Source of the DNA: Streptomyces sp. ISL-98
Lineage (GTDB): Bacteria > Actinomycetota > Actinomycetes > Streptomycetales > Streptomycetaceae
DNA length: 64,000 bases
Assembly (NCBI RefSeq): GCF_018614055.1
Contig: NZ_JAGGPB010000043.1
Span: forward strand, 62,001-126,000
Direction of reading: 5' to 3'
How positions within the stretch are numbered: position 1 is the stretch's first letter; every line of letters starts with the position of its first letter. The notes beneath the pieces are model-generated. The model had not been told where the DNA came from. It worked only from the letters and a program-made list of their open reading frames with translations, and searched no databases. Position numbers and translations under genes: made by a program. Shown here piece by piece: positions 18,440-28,491 of this stretch.

Positions 18440-21400
18440 ATGGACCAACGATCCGACGCGGCGGGGCCACCGGCGGCGACCCTCGTGCGATCCGACGGGC
18501 GGACAGGATTCGCAGGCACCGCCCATGCCCGTATCACCTCAGGCACCCGCCGAGCCGGCCACGCCCGCGAAGGTGGCCCGGTGAGTGCCCCGGGAGCACT
18601 CCTGGCCCGACAGCGGCAGTCGGTGCCCGGCAGCGGGGCCGGTCTGCGCTCCCAGGTCCTCCTCGCCCTGATCTGCGGGGGGTACGCCACGGGCGCGGCC
18701 CTCGGCTGGGGCTCTCCGGAAGTGGCCCTCGTGATGGGCGACTTCGGTCTCGCCACCGCCGCCCTGGTCGCCGCGGTCTCCTGCTGCCTCTACGCACGCG
18801 CGCGTGAGAGCCGCTTTCGGCCCGCCTGGCTGCTGTTCGCGGTCTCCTCCGCGATGGCAGCCTGTGGCAACGCCGTCTGGGGCTGGTACGAGGTGGTGCT
18901 GGACCTTCCGGTCCCCTCGCCCTCGATCGCCGACTTTTTCTTCCTCTGCTTCGGGCCGCCCGCCATCGTCGGGCTGCTCGTCCTCGCCAAGCGTCCCGTC
19001 ACCAGAGCCGGCTGGGTCTGCCTCGCGCTGGACTCCTGGCTCATCGGCGGCTCGCTGCTCACCCTCTCCTGGAGCCTGGCCCTCGCGCACACCGCGCAGT
19101 TCGAGGGCAAGAGCGTGGCCCACGCCGCGCTCCTGCTCGCGTACCCACTGCTCGACATCGCACTGGTCAGCATGGTCCTCGCGCTGCACTTCCGGCGCTC
19201 CAACGCCAACCGCACCGCCATCAACACCGCCATCGCCGCCCTCGCCCTGACCGTGCTGTGCGACGCCCTGTTCACATCGCCGCTGCTCCGCGAGGACTAC
19301 CGCTCGGGCCAGCTCCTCGACGCGGGCTGGTTCGCCGGCTCGCTGCTCCTCGCCTACGCGCCCTGGGGCCCGCGCCGCGCGGGGCAGTGGGGGGAGGGCG
19401 CTCCGCACGGCCGGAGCACGCGCAATCCGAGCAGCCGCCCCATCGGCGGCTCACTGGCCGCCCTCACGCCGTACCTCGCCGCCGCCGTCTGCACCCTCGG
19501 AATCCTCTACAACGTCATCGAGGGCCGCCGCCCCGACCGGGTGGTCGTCCTCACCGGCTGCACAGTCGTGCTCGCCCTGGTCGTACGCCAGGGGATCATG
19601 CTCCTCGACAACATCTCCCTCACCCAGGAACTGGCGCAGAAGGAGAACCACTTCCGCTCCCTGGTGCAGGGATCGAGCGACGTCATCATGATCGCCGCAC
19701 CCACCGGCATACTGCGGTACGTCAGCCCCGCCGCCTCCGGCGTCTACGGACGCGAGGCCGAAGAGCTCATTGGTTCCGAGCTCGCCTCGCTCATCCACTC
19801 CGAGGATCTGGGCAGAGTCGTCCACGAAGTCCGCCGGTTCCTGGCCGCTCCTCCCGCCGAGGAGCCGACGACCCGTATCGAATGCCGCTTCAAGTCGGGT
19901 ACGGGGGAGTGGCTCAATGTCGAGTCCACCGTCAACAGGCACCAGGGCGGCCTGATCTTCAACAGCCGCGACGTGACCGAGCGGGTCCGTCTCCAGGCCC
20001 AGCTGCAGCACAACGCCGAGCACGACCCGCTCACCGACCTGCCCAACCGCGCCCTGTTCACCGCCCGCGTCCGTCAGGCCCTGGGCGGCCGAAGGCACGG
20101 CGATCCCGGCACCGCCGTGCTCTTCATCGACCTCGACGGCTTCAAGGCGGTGAACGACACCATCGGCCACCAAGCGGGCGACGAGCTGCTGATCCAGGCC
20201 GCCCGCCGCCTCCAGGACTCCGTACGGGCGGGGGACACGGCCGCCCGGCTCGGCGGCGACGAGTTCGCGGCCCTCATCCTCGGCGAGGGCGCCCGCGACC
20301 AGGCCGCCCGCGAATGCCAGGTCCTGGAGATCGCCGACCGGCTGCGGCTCACGCTCTCCCAGCCCTACCGCATCGGCAGCAACGAGGTACGGGTCGCCGC
20401 GTCCATCGGCGTCGCCTTCGCCGAGTCCGGCGTGACCCCCACCGACCTCATGCGCAACGCCGACCTCGCCATGTACCGCGCGAAGGCGGCCGGCAAGGAC
20501 CGCGTCGAGCTGTACGCCCCACAGATGCAGGCCGACGTGGTCCGCAAGACCGAACTGGCCACCCGGCTGCGCACCGCACTCCACGACGGCGAGTTCGCAC
20601 TGCTCCACCAGCCCGTGGTGAGCCTCGCCACCGGCCGTATCGACTCCGTGGCCGCCCAGGCCCGCTGGCGGTCCGCCCAGGGCATCCTCTTCACGCCCGC
20701 CGAGTTCCTGCGGGTCGCCGACGCGGGCGACACCCCGGAAAGCGCCCGCACCTCCGAGCTCGGCCGCTGGCTGCTCGAAGAGGCCGTCGAGCAGGCAGCC
20801 GAGCGCAACCGCGCGGGCCACGAAGTGCCCGTGTCGGTCCGGCTCACGGCCCGCAGGCTCGTCGACCGGTCGATTCCGCTCGGCTCGATCGAGGCCCTCC
20901 TCACCCGGCACGGGCTGCCGTCCGGGGCGCTGATGATCGAGCTGGCCGACAGTGACCCGCGGATCTCCTTCGACGAGCTGGAACGGCGCCTGGTGTCCCT
21001 GCGCAGACTCGGTGTCCGGATCGCGCTCGACGGCTTCGGCAGCGGTTACGCCGCCATCAACGCGCTGCGCCGGCTTCCCGTCGACGTACTGAAACTGGAC
21101 CGGGGCCTGGTCGAGGGCGTCGTCGAGTCCGCCCGGCTGCACAAGATCACCAGTGGGCTGCTCCGGATCGCCTGCGACCTCGGCATGCAGTCCGTGGCGG
21201 ACGGTGTGGACGTACCCGAGCAAGTGCTCGCCCTGCGCGCCATGGGGTGCACGCACGGGCAGGGCATGGCCTTCTCCGGGCCGCTCGACGAGTACCGGCT
21301 GCGGCGGGCGCTGGTGCGTGGCGAATTTCCGGTGCCCGGCGGGGCTGCGCAGCCTGTACTGGCGGGCGGGGCGCTTCCCGTGCGCCATGTGGGCGCGAAC

Positions 21401-21466
21401 GGCGGTGAGGCGCTCACTCTTCCGCCATTGCGCTCAAATAGTGAGACGCCCGTCCCACCTACTTGA
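18440..21466 (+). CDS. cdgE: Membrane-bound PAS-GGDEF-EAL protein with degenerate EAL
   Basis: About 1008 aa. Some nine hydrophobic segments (about residues 75-395) form an integral membrane sensor. A PAS domain follows (HFRSLVQGSSDVIMI onward), then a GGDEF domain with intact RLGGDEFAAL (about 605) and a C-terminal EAL domain. The EAL domain lacks key residues: EAL reads AAQ (VAAQARW), the Asn reads Arg (VSVRLTARR), the second Asp of DD reads Gly (LDGFGSGY) and AEG reads ADG. It is therefore likely a diguanylate cyclase with an inactive EAL. The start is uncertain: GTGs at 18335, 18410 and 18581 are in frame. From memory S. coelicolor cdgE lies directly upstream of ilvB, hence the symbol. 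Confidence 0.85.
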   Translation: MDQRSDAAGPPAATLVRSDGRTGFAGTAHARITSGTRRAGHAREGGPVSAPGALLARQRQSVPGSGAGLRSQVLLALICGGYATGAALGWGSPEVALVMGDFGLATAALVAAVSCCLYARARESRFRPAWLLFAVSSAMAACGNAVWGWYEVVLDLPVPSPSIADFFFLCFGPPAIVGLLVLAKRPVTRAGWVCLALDSWLIGGSLLTLSWSLALAHTAQFEGKSVAHAALLLAYPLLDIALVSMVLALHFRRSNANRTAINTAIAALALTVLCDALFTSPLLREDYRSGQLLDAGWFAGSLLLAYAPWGPRRAGQWGEGAPHGRSTRNPSSRPIGGSLAALTPYLAAAVCTLGILYNVIEGRRPDRVVVLTGCTVVLALVVRQGIMLLDNISLTQELAQKENHFRSLVQGSSDVIMIAAPTGILRYVSPAASGVYGREAEELIGSELASLIHSEDLGRVVHEVRRFLAAPPAEEPTTRIECRFKSGTGEWLNVESTVNRHQGGLIFNSRDVTERVRLQAQLQHNAEHDPLTDLPNRALFTARVRQALGGRRHGDPGTAVLFIDLDGFKAVNDTIGHQAGDELLIQAARRLQDSVRAGDTAARLGGDEFAALILGEGARDQAARECQVLEIADRLRLTLSQPYRIGSNEVRVAASIGVAFAESGVTPTDLMRNADLAMYRAKAAGKDRVELYAPQMQADVVRKTELATRLRTALHDGEFALLHQPVVSLATGRIDSVAAQARWRSAQGILFTPAEFLRVADAGDTPESARTSELGRWLLEEAVEQAAERNRAGHEVPVSVRLTARRLVDRSIPLGSIEALLTRHGLPSGALMIELADSDPRISFDELERRLVSLRRLGVRIALDGFGSGYAAINALRRLPVDVLKLDRGLVEGVVESARLHKITSGLLRIACDLGMQSVADGVDVPEQVLALRAMGCTHGQGMAFSGPLDEYRLRRALVRGEFPVPGGAAQPVLAGGALPVRHVGANGGEALTLPPLRSNSETPVPPT

Positions 21467-21499
21467 CACACCCGGTGCGCCGGAGGGAGGGTCAGTGCC

Positions 21500-21541
21500 A
21501 TGCGCACCCGAATTCTCGTACTTGGAAAGCGCGTCGGCTGA
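21500..21541 (+). CDS. ilvB operon leader peptide
   Basis: A 13-codon ORF encoding MRTRILVLGKRVG. The run Ile-Leu-Val-Leu uses ATT, CTC, GTA and CTT, several of which are rare in this genome. GGAGGGA at 21483-21489 is a good ribosome site. It ends 40 bases before a terminator hairpin and 128 bases before ilvB. This is the branched-chain amino acid leader known from Streptomyces ilvB operons: ribosome stalling at the Ile/Leu/Val codons when charged tRNA is scarce would prevent terminator formation. Confidence 0.9.
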   Translation: MRTRILVLGKRVG

Positions 21542-21580
21542 AGCAGGGAGTAGACCCCCTGCAGACCGCACCGGCGCGCT

Positions 21581-21614
21581 CCCCTCGCTTGCCTCACGGC
21601 ACGGGGGGTTTTTT
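21581..21614 (+). terminator. ilvB attenuator terminator
   Basis: CCCC (21581-21584) pairs with GGGG in 21603-21608, with an inner stem TGCC/GGCA (21590-21593 and 21598-21601, loop TCAC) and an asymmetric internal loop, followed by six T at 21609-21614. A T-run is unusual in this genome. The hairpin lies between the leader peptide stop and ilvB, the expected place for a transcription attenuator. Confidence 0.85.
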
Positions 21615-21668
21615 GTTGCACTGGCACTTCGCAAATCCGCGTAAAATACCCTCAGCTTCGAGAAGAGA

Positions 21669-23552
21669 ATGCCGATGACCGAGCAGGCCTCCGGGGCCCA
21701 CCATCCGCAGCCGCGGCCCCGCAACGGCGGACACCACGCCGCCACTGTCGAGCACGTGACGGGCGCCCAGTCGCTCATCCGTTCTCTCGAGGAAGTGGGA
21801 GCCGACACGGTATTCGGCATTCCCGGCGGCGCCATCCTGCCGGCGTACGACCCGCTGATGGACTCCTCGAAGGTTCGCCACGTCCTCGTCCGCCACGAGC
21901 AGGGCGCCGGCCACGCGGCCACGGGCTACGCCCAGGCCACGGGCAAGGTCGGCGTCTGCATGGCCACCTCCGGCCCCGGCGCCACCAACCTGGTCACGCC
22001 GATCGCCGACGCCCACATGGACTCCGTCCCCATGGTCGCGATCACCGGCCAGGTCGCCTCCAAGGCGATCGGCACGGACGCCTTCCAGGAGGCGGACATC
22101 GTCGGCATCACCATGCCGATCACCAAGCACAACTTCCTGGTCACCAAGGCCGAGGACATCCCGCGCACGATCGCCGAGGCGTTCCATATCGCCTCGACCG
22201 GACGCCCGGGCCCGGTCCTCGTCGACATCGCCAAGGACGCACTCCAGGCGCAGACGACCTTCAGCTGGCCGCCCACCCACGACCTGCCCGGCTACCGCCC
22301 GGTGACCAAGCCGCACGCCAAGCAGATCCGCGAGGCCGCGAAGCTGATCACCGCGGCCAAGCGCCCCGTGCTGTACGTCGGCGGCGGCGTCATGAAGGCC
22401 AACGCCACCGCCGAGCTGAAGGTCCTCGCCGAGCTCACCGGCGCCCCCGTCACCACCACCCTGATGGCGCTGGGCTCCTTCCCCGACAGCCACCCGCTGC
22501 ACGTGGGAATGCCGGGCATGCACGGTGCGGTCACCGCCGTCACCGCGCTGCAGAAGGCCGACCTGATCGTCGCCCTCGGAGCCCGCTTCGACGACCGCGT
22601 CACCGGCAAGCTGGACAGCTTCGCCCCGTACGCCAAGATCGTCCACGCCGACATCGACCCGGCCGAGATCGGCAAGAACCGGGCCGCCGACGTGCCGATC
22701 GTCGGTGACGCCCGCGAGGTCATCGCCGACCTGGTCCAGGCCGTCCAGGCCGAGCACACCGAGGGCAACACCGGCGACTACACCGCCTGGTGGAACGACC
22801 TCAACCGCTGGCGTACCGCCTATCCGCTGGGCTATGACCTGCCGGATGACGGCTCGCTTTCTCCGCAGCAGGTCATCGAGCGCGTCGGACAGCTCGCCCC
22901 TGAGGGCACGATCTTTGCCGCGGGCGTCGGCCAGCACCAGATGTGGGCCTCGCACTTCATCCAGTACGAGCAGCCCGCGACCTGGCTCAACTCCGGCGGC
23001 GCGGGGACGATGGGATACGCCGTCCCGGCCGCCATGGGCGCCAAGGCCGGCATGCCGGACCGTACGGTCTGGGCCATCGACGGCGACGGCTGCTTCCAGA
23101 TGACCAACCAGGAACTGACCACCTGCGCGCTCAACAACATCCCGATCAAGGTCGCCATCATCAACAACGGCGCGCTCGGGATGGTCCGCCAGTGGCAGAC
23201 CCTGTTCTACAACCAGCGCTACTCCAACACCGTGCTGCACAGCGGCCCGGACGCCACTGCGTCTGACAGCGGCTCCGCCGCGGGCAAGCAGCCGAGCGCG
23301 GGCACCCGCGTCCCGGACTTCGTGAAGCTGTCCGAGGCCATGGGCTGCTACGCGATCCGCTGTGAGGACCCGGCCGACCTGGACAAGGTCATCGCCGAGG
23401 CCAACTCCATCAACGACCGCCCCGTCGTGGTCGACTTCATCGTCCACGAGGACGCCATGGTGTGGCCGATGGTCGCCGCAGGCACCTCCAACGACGAGGT
23501 CATGGCAGCCCGCGGGGTCCGCCCCGACTTCGGCGACAACGAAGACGACTGA
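21669..23552 (+). CDS. ilvB: Acetolactate synthase, large catalytic subunit
   Basis: 627 aa from the first ATG; a second ATG two codons on is an alternative. The TPP enzyme has all three domains: the pyrimidine-binding part with catalytic Glu in VRHEQGAGHAATGYA, the central FAD-binding part and the PP part with GDGCFQMTNQEL followed by IINNGALGMVRQWQ. It condenses two pyruvates, or pyruvate with 2-oxobutyrate, at the first common step of valine and isoleucine synthesis. ilvN follows after 25 bp. Expression is probably attenuated through the upstream leader peptide. Confidence 0.96.
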   Translation: MPMTEQASGAHHPQPRPRNGGHHAATVEHVTGAQSLIRSLEEVGADTVFGIPGGAILPAYDPLMDSSKVRHVLVRHEQGAGHAATGYAQATGKVGVCMATSGPGATNLVTPIADAHMDSVPMVAITGQVASKAIGTDAFQEADIVGITMPITKHNFLVTKAEDIPRTIAEAFHIASTGRPGPVLVDIAKDALQAQTTFSWPPTHDLPGYRPVTKPHAKQIREAAKLITAAKRPVLYVGGGVMKANATAELKVLAELTGAPVTTTLMALGSFPDSHPLHVGMPGMHGAVTAVTALQKADLIVALGARFDDRVTGKLDSFAPYAKIVHADIDPAEIGKNRAADVPIVGDAREVIADLVQAVQAEHTEGNTGDYTAWWNDLNRWRTAYPLGYDLPDDGSLSPQQVIERVGQLAPEGTIFAAGVGQHQMWASHFIQYEQPATWLNSGGAGTMGYAVPAAMGAKAGMPDRTVWAIDGDGCFQMTNQELTTCALNNIPIKVAIINNGALGMVRQWQTLFYNQRYSNTVLHSGPDATASDSGSAAGKQPSAGTRVPDFVKLSEAMGCYAIRCEDPADLDKVIAEANSINDRPVVVDFIVHEDAMVWPMVAAGTSNDEVMAARGVRPDFGDNEDD

Positions 23553-23577
23553 GAAGACGAGAGAGAGATTCAAGCCC

Positions 23578-24105
23578 ATGTCGAAGCACACCCTCTCCGT
23601 CCTGGTCGAGAACAAGCCGGGCGTCCTCGCGCGGATCACGGCCCTGTTCTCCCGCCGCGGGTTCAACATCGACTCCCTCGCGGTCGGGACCACCGAGCAC
23701 CCCGAGATCTCGCGCATCACCATCGTGGTGAACGTGATCGAGGCCCTGCCGCTGGAGCAGGTGACGAAGCAGCTCAACAAGCTCGTCAACGTACTGAAGA
23801 TCGTCGAACTCGAGCCCGCCGCCGCGATCCAGCGGGAGCTCGTTCTGGTGAAGGTCCGGGCCGACAACGAGACCCGCTCCCAGATCGTCGAGATCGTCCA
23901 GTTGTTCCGCGCCAAGACCGTCGACGTCTCGCCGGAGGCCGTGACCATTGAGGCCACCGGCGGCGCCGACAAGCTCGAAGCGATGCTCAAGATGCTGGAG
24001 CAGTTCGGTATCAAGGAGCTCGTCCAGTCCGGAACGATCGCCATAGGGCGCGGCTCCCGGTCGATCACGGACCGCAGCCTGCGAGCCCTCGACCGCTCCG
24101 CCTGA
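23578..24105 (+). CDS. ilvN: Acetolactate synthase, small regulatory subunit
   Basis: 175 aa. The N-terminal ACT domain opens with HTLSVLVENKPGVLARI and FSRRGFNIDSLAVG, the valine-binding region; the C-terminal domain includes LMKIVQLF-like and LEMLKMLEQFGI-like helices (IVEIVQLFRAKTVDVS, EAMLKMLEQFGIKEL). It activates IlvB and confers feedback inhibition by valine. It follows ilvB by 25 bp with GAGAGAGA upstream of the ATG. Also called ilvH. Confidence 0.95.
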   Translation: MSKHTLSVLVENKPGVLARITALFSRRGFNIDSLAVGTTEHPEISRITIVVNVIEALPLEQVTKQLNKLVNVLKIVELEPAAAIQRELVLVKVRADNETRSQIVEIVQLFRAKTVDVSPEAVTIEATGGADKLEAMLKMLEQFGIKELVQSGTIAIGRGSRSITDRSLRALDRSA

Positions 24106-24231
24106 CCCGGCGCGCCGGTCCCGCTGTTCGCACAGCGCTGTGGTTTTTGCTCGCATAGCGAGACCCACCGTCCTTCCTTCCGCACCCCGCCGTACGGTGG
24201 GACGCACAACCAGCACTCAAGGAGAATCCCA

Positions 24232-25233
<1,002 letters not shown>

Positions 25234-25241
25234 GCCTCGGA

Positions 25242-25278
25242 AACGGGGGGCCGTGGCAGTGCGCCGCGGCCCCCCGTT
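25242..25278 (+). terminator. Terminator of ilvBNC
   Basis: 16-bp stem (25242-25257 with 25263-25278) with one G-T pair and a 5-base loop, ending in CCCCGTT. It begins 9 bp after the ilvC stop codon. Confidence 0.88.
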
Positions 25279-25474
25279 GTACAACTGGACAGAACGTCCA
25301 GCCACGGACGGGTGATCCTTCCGCGGAGGCGGAAGACGCACCACCCGGCGCCACTAGACTGCTCAATAGATAACGCGTCAGGCCCACAGCGTCGTGCGTC
25401 TCACACGCGACTAGCCCCTCCCACCGCCTGCGGCCGTCGGGACGGCCGTCCGCAAAGGACCAGTGAGGACTCAC

Positions 25475-27067
25475 GTGAGCTCGAAACCTGTCGTACTCAT
25501 CGCTGAAGAGCTGTCGCCGGCCACAGTCGACGCCCTGGGCCCGGACTTCGAGATCCGGCACTGCAACGGCGCCGACCGCGCCGAGCTGCTGCCGGTCATC
25601 GCCGACGTGGACGCGATTCTCGTCCGCTCCGCGACGAAGGTCGACGCCGAGGCCATCGCCGCCGCGAAGAAGCTCCGCGTCGTCGCCCGTGCGGGCGTCG
25701 GTCTCGACAACGTCGACGTCTCCGCCGCCACCAAGGCCGGCGTCATGGTCGTCAACGCGCCGACGTCGAACATCGTCACCGCCGCCGAGCTCGCCTGCGG
25801 CCTGCTCGTCGCCACCGCGCGCAACATCCCCCAGGCCAACACCGCCCTCAAGAACGGCGAGTGGAAGCGCTCCAAGTACACGGGCGTCGAGCTGAGCGAG
25901 AAGACGCTGGGCGTCGTCGGCCTCGGCCGCATCGGTGTCCTCGTAGCGCAGCGCATGTCGGCCTTCGGCATGAAGATCGTGGCGTACGACCCCTACGTGC
26001 AGCCCGCGCGGGCCGCCCAGATGGGCGTCAAGCTGCTCTCGCTCGACGAGCTGCTCGAAGTCTCGGACTTCATCACGGTCCACCTCCCCAAGACCCCCGA
26101 GACGCTCGGCCTCATCGGTCACGACGCGCTCCACAAGGTCAAGCCGGAGGTCCGGATCGTCAACGCCGCGCGCGGCGGGATCGTCGACGAGGAAGCGCTG
26201 TACTCCGCCCTCAAGGAGGGCCGGGTCGCCGGCGCGGGCCTCGACGTGTACGCGAAGGAGCCCTGCACCGACTCCCCGCTGTTCGAGCTCGACCAGGTCG
26301 TCTGCACCCCGCACCTCGGCGCCTCCACCGACGAGGCGCAGGAGAAGGCGGGCATCGCGGTCGCCAAGTCCGTGCGTCTCGCGCTCGCCGGTGAGCTCGT
26401 GCCGGACGCGGTCAACGTCCAGGGCGGTGTCATCGCCGAGGACGTACGCCCCGGTCTGCCGCTCGCCGAGAAGCTCGGCCGGATGTTCACCGCGCTCGCG
26501 GGCGAGGTCGCGGTGCGTCTCGATGTCGAGGTGTACGGCGAGATCACCCAGCACGATGTCAAGGTGCTCGAACTGAGCGCCCTGAAGGGTGTCTTCGAGG
26601 ACGTCGTCGACGAGACCGTTTCGTACGTCAACGCGCCGCTCTTCGCGCAGGAGCGCGGTGTCGAGGTCCGGCTCACGACGAGCTCGGAGTCCCCGGACCA
26701 CAAGAACGTCGTCACCGTGCGCGGCACGCTGTCCGACGGCGAGGAGGTCTCGGTCTCCGGCACGCTGTCGGGCCCCAAGCACCTCCAGAAGATCGTCGGG
26801 ATCGGCGAGCACGACATCGACCTGACGCTGGCCGACCACATGGTCGTCCTCAGCTACCAGGACCGACCCGGTGTCGTCGGCACGGTCGGCCGGATCCTCG
26901 GCGAGGGCGGCCTGAACATCGCGGGCATGCAGGTCTCGCGCGCGGATCAGGGCGGGGAGGCGCTGGCCGTTCTGTCTGTCGACGACACGGTTCCGGCGGC
27001 GGTTCTCACGGAGATCGCGGACGAGATCGGCGCGTCTTCGGCGCGGTTCGTGAACCTCGCGGACTGA
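25475..27067 (+). CDS. serA: D-3-phosphoglycerate dehydrogenase
   Basis: 530 aa, the long form of PGDH. It has the N-terminal substrate domain, the Rossmann part (VVGLGRIGVLVAQRM) with catalytic Arg in IVNAARGGIVDEE and His in VCTPHLGAST, then an intervening domain (about 320-450) and a C-terminal ACT domain (YQDRPGVVGTVGRI) for serine feedback. It catalyses the first step of serine synthesis. The GTG at 25475 has GTGAGGA at -8; an in-frame ATG 12 bp upstream is less well placed. The 196-bp gap before it contains a short inverted repeat TTCCGC-GGAG-GCGGAA (25319-25334). Confidence 0.95.
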   Translation: MSSKPVVLIAEELSPATVDALGPDFEIRHCNGADRAELLPVIADVDAILVRSATKVDAEAIAAAKKLRVVARAGVGLDNVDVSAATKAGVMVVNAPTSNIVTAAELACGLLVATARNIPQANTALKNGEWKRSKYTGVELSEKTLGVVGLGRIGVLVAQRMSAFGMKIVAYDPYVQPARAAQMGVKLLSLDELLEVSDFITVHLPKTPETLGLIGHDALHKVKPEVRIVNAARGGIVDEEALYSALKEGRVAGAGLDVYAKEPCTDSPLFELDQVVCTPHLGASTDEAQEKAGIAVAKSVRLALAGELVPDAVNVQGGVIAEDVRPGLPLAEKLGRMFTALAGEVAVRLDVEVYGEITQHDVKVLELSALKGVFEDVVDETVSYVNAPLFAQERGVEVRLTTSSESPDHKNVVTVRGTLSDGEEVSVSGTLSGPKHLQKIVGIGEHDIDLTLADHMVVLSYQDRPGVVGTVGRILGEGGLNIAGMQVSRADQGGEALAVLSVDDTVPAAVLTEIADEIGASSARFVNLAD

Positions 27068-27088
27068 TTTTCCCGCACGTATGCGGTG

Positions 27089-27128
27089 CGCACCCGGTGC
27101 CTGGACGATTGTCCGGGCACCGGGTGCG
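27089..27128. terminator. Convergent terminator between serA and the pucR-type gene
   Basis: 13-bp perfect arms (27089-27101 and 27116-27128) with a further GGAC/GTCC pairing inside. It lies 21 bp after serA and 42 bp from the 3' end of the opposing regulator gene, and probably serves both. Confidence 0.82.
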
Positions 27129-27170
27129 TTGCTGTTGTGGGCGGGTAGGGGAAGAAAAGCGACCCAAGGC

Positions 27171-28340
27171 CTAGAGGCGTGCTGCCTTCAAGGACATGTG
27201 CAGCAGCAGGCGGTCCTCGCCGTCGTGGAGGTTCAGGCCCGTGAGCTGTTCCACGCGGGACAGGCGGTAGTAGAGCGTCTGGCGGTGGATGTTCAGGGCC
27301 GATGCCGTGCGGCCCGCCTGGCCCGCGCAGTCCAGGAATGCCTCCGCCGTGCGGGCGAGTTCGGCGTGCGCCGGTTCGAGCAGGGGGCGTACGGCAGGGT
27401 CCACGGGGTGACCGGGGCCGCTGTCCGGCAGTGCGGCCAGCAGACGGTACGGGCCGATCGCGGACCACTCCGCGACCGGGCCGAGATGGGGCCGCGCCAG
27501 CGCCGCCCGGGCCGCGGCCGAGGCTTCGCGCCAGGCGCCCGGCAGGTCGTCCAGTGTGCGTGCAGGGTTGCCGATGCCTACGACCGGGCCCGCGACCGGG
27601 AGCAGGGTCGTGGCCGCCTGGTGGGCGGGGGCGAGGTCCGTCGGCGTACGGAGCCGGATCAGGGCGCCGAGGCGGGGACCGGCCGGGCCGGGCGCCGGGA
27701 GCAGGCAGAGGGCCGCCGCGCCCGGGACCGTACGCGCGCCCGGCACGGGATCCGCCCACGGCGCGACGCACAGCAGGGCGTACGTACCCCCGTCGCCCAG
27801 GGCCGTGCGCAGCGAGTCCAGCGCATCGGCCCGGCGCTCGGCGGAGTCCGAGACGAGCAGCGTCCGCAGATCCGGGCCGAGGTCGGCGCGGGCGCGGGCC
27901 TCGTCCGCCAGGAGCGCCCCGATCCGGGCGCAGACCGCCATCGCCGGACCCGGGACGGGGGCCGGCGGCCCTTCGCCGTCACCGGCGAGCAGCCATACGT
28001 AGCCGTAGACCGTGCCCCGATGGCGTACCGGAAGACACAGCCTGCCGCGCAGGACGCCCGCGGCGGGATCGGCCGGGATGTACACCGGGTCTTCCGCGGT
28101 CGCGATGCCGAACTTCTCGAACCAGGCCCGCACCTCCGCCGTTGAGCGGCGAGTGAGGATCGAGCGCGTACGGACCGGGTCCAGGGTGGTTTCGTCGAAA
28201 CCACTGACGCTGTCGTGCGCGCCGAACGCGATCAGCTTGAAGTCCCGGTCCTCCAGCGTCGCGGGAGCGCCGAGGAGTGCCGAGATCTCGTCGACCAGGT
28301 CCTGGTAATCGCCTTTCACGCTTCCCATTCTCGCATCCAT
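27171..28340 (-). CDS. PucR-family transcriptional regulator of proline catabolism
   Basis: 389 aa. A sensory N-terminal region and a GGDEF-like middle are followed by the diagnostic C-terminal PucR helix-turn-helix (ALNIHRQTLYYRLSRVEQLTG). It is transcribed divergently from proline dehydrogenase and P5C dehydrogenase genes. PruC, a PucR-family activator, controls the equivalent pair in mycobacteria, so a proline-responsive activator is the best inference. The start could instead be the ATG four codons later (28328). No strong ribosome site is visible for either. Confidence 0.85.
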   Translation of the reverse strand: MDARMGSVKGDYQDLVDEISALLGAPATLEDRDFKLIAFGAHDSVSGFDETTLDPVRTRSILTRRSTAEVRAWFEKFGIATAEDPVYIPADPAAGVLRGRLCLPVRHRGTVYGYVWLLAGDGEGPPAPVPGPAMAVCARIGALLADEARARADLGPDLRTLLVSDSAERRADALDSLRTALGDGGTYALLCVAPWADPVPGARTVPGAAALCLLPAPGPAGPRLGALIRLRTPTDLAPAHQAATTLLPVAGPVVGIGNPARTLDDLPGAWREASAAARAALARPHLGPVAEWSAIGPYRLLAALPDSGPGHPVDPAVRPLLEPAHAELARTAEAFLDCAGQAGRTASALNIHRQTLYYRLSRVEQLTGLNLHDGEDRLLLHMSLKAARL

Positions 28341-28376
28341 TCAGACATCTGTATGAGATAGGGGCCACGGATGCGT

Positions 28377-28386
28377 GACAGCTGTC
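28377..28386. promoter_or_regulatory. Palindrome in the pucR/proline dehydrogenase intergenic region
   Basis: GACAGCTGTC is a perfect 10-bp palindrome. It is flanked by direct copies of GGATGCG at 28369-28375 and 28396-28402. Its place in a divergent 151-bp promoter region suggests a regulator-binding site. Confidence 0.35.
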
Positions 28387-28491
28387 GATGGCTGAGGATG
28401 CGAGCAATCCTTAGATTTCACGGTGGTTATGCGTGCCGTACCGAATTCTCCTGGTCGCGGCCCCCTTCGAGCCTTTCCCGTGGAGGTGCCC

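Noticed and set aside
18325..18807. ATG at 18325 with GAGGAG just upstream, in a different frame from the GGDEF protein
   Set aside because: The resulting product is Arg/Pro-rich without any domain and runs into the coding frame of the GGDEF gene.
24131..24148. CACAGCGCTGTG followed by five T between ilvN and ilvC
   Set aside because: The stem would be only four pairs; unlikely to end transcription.
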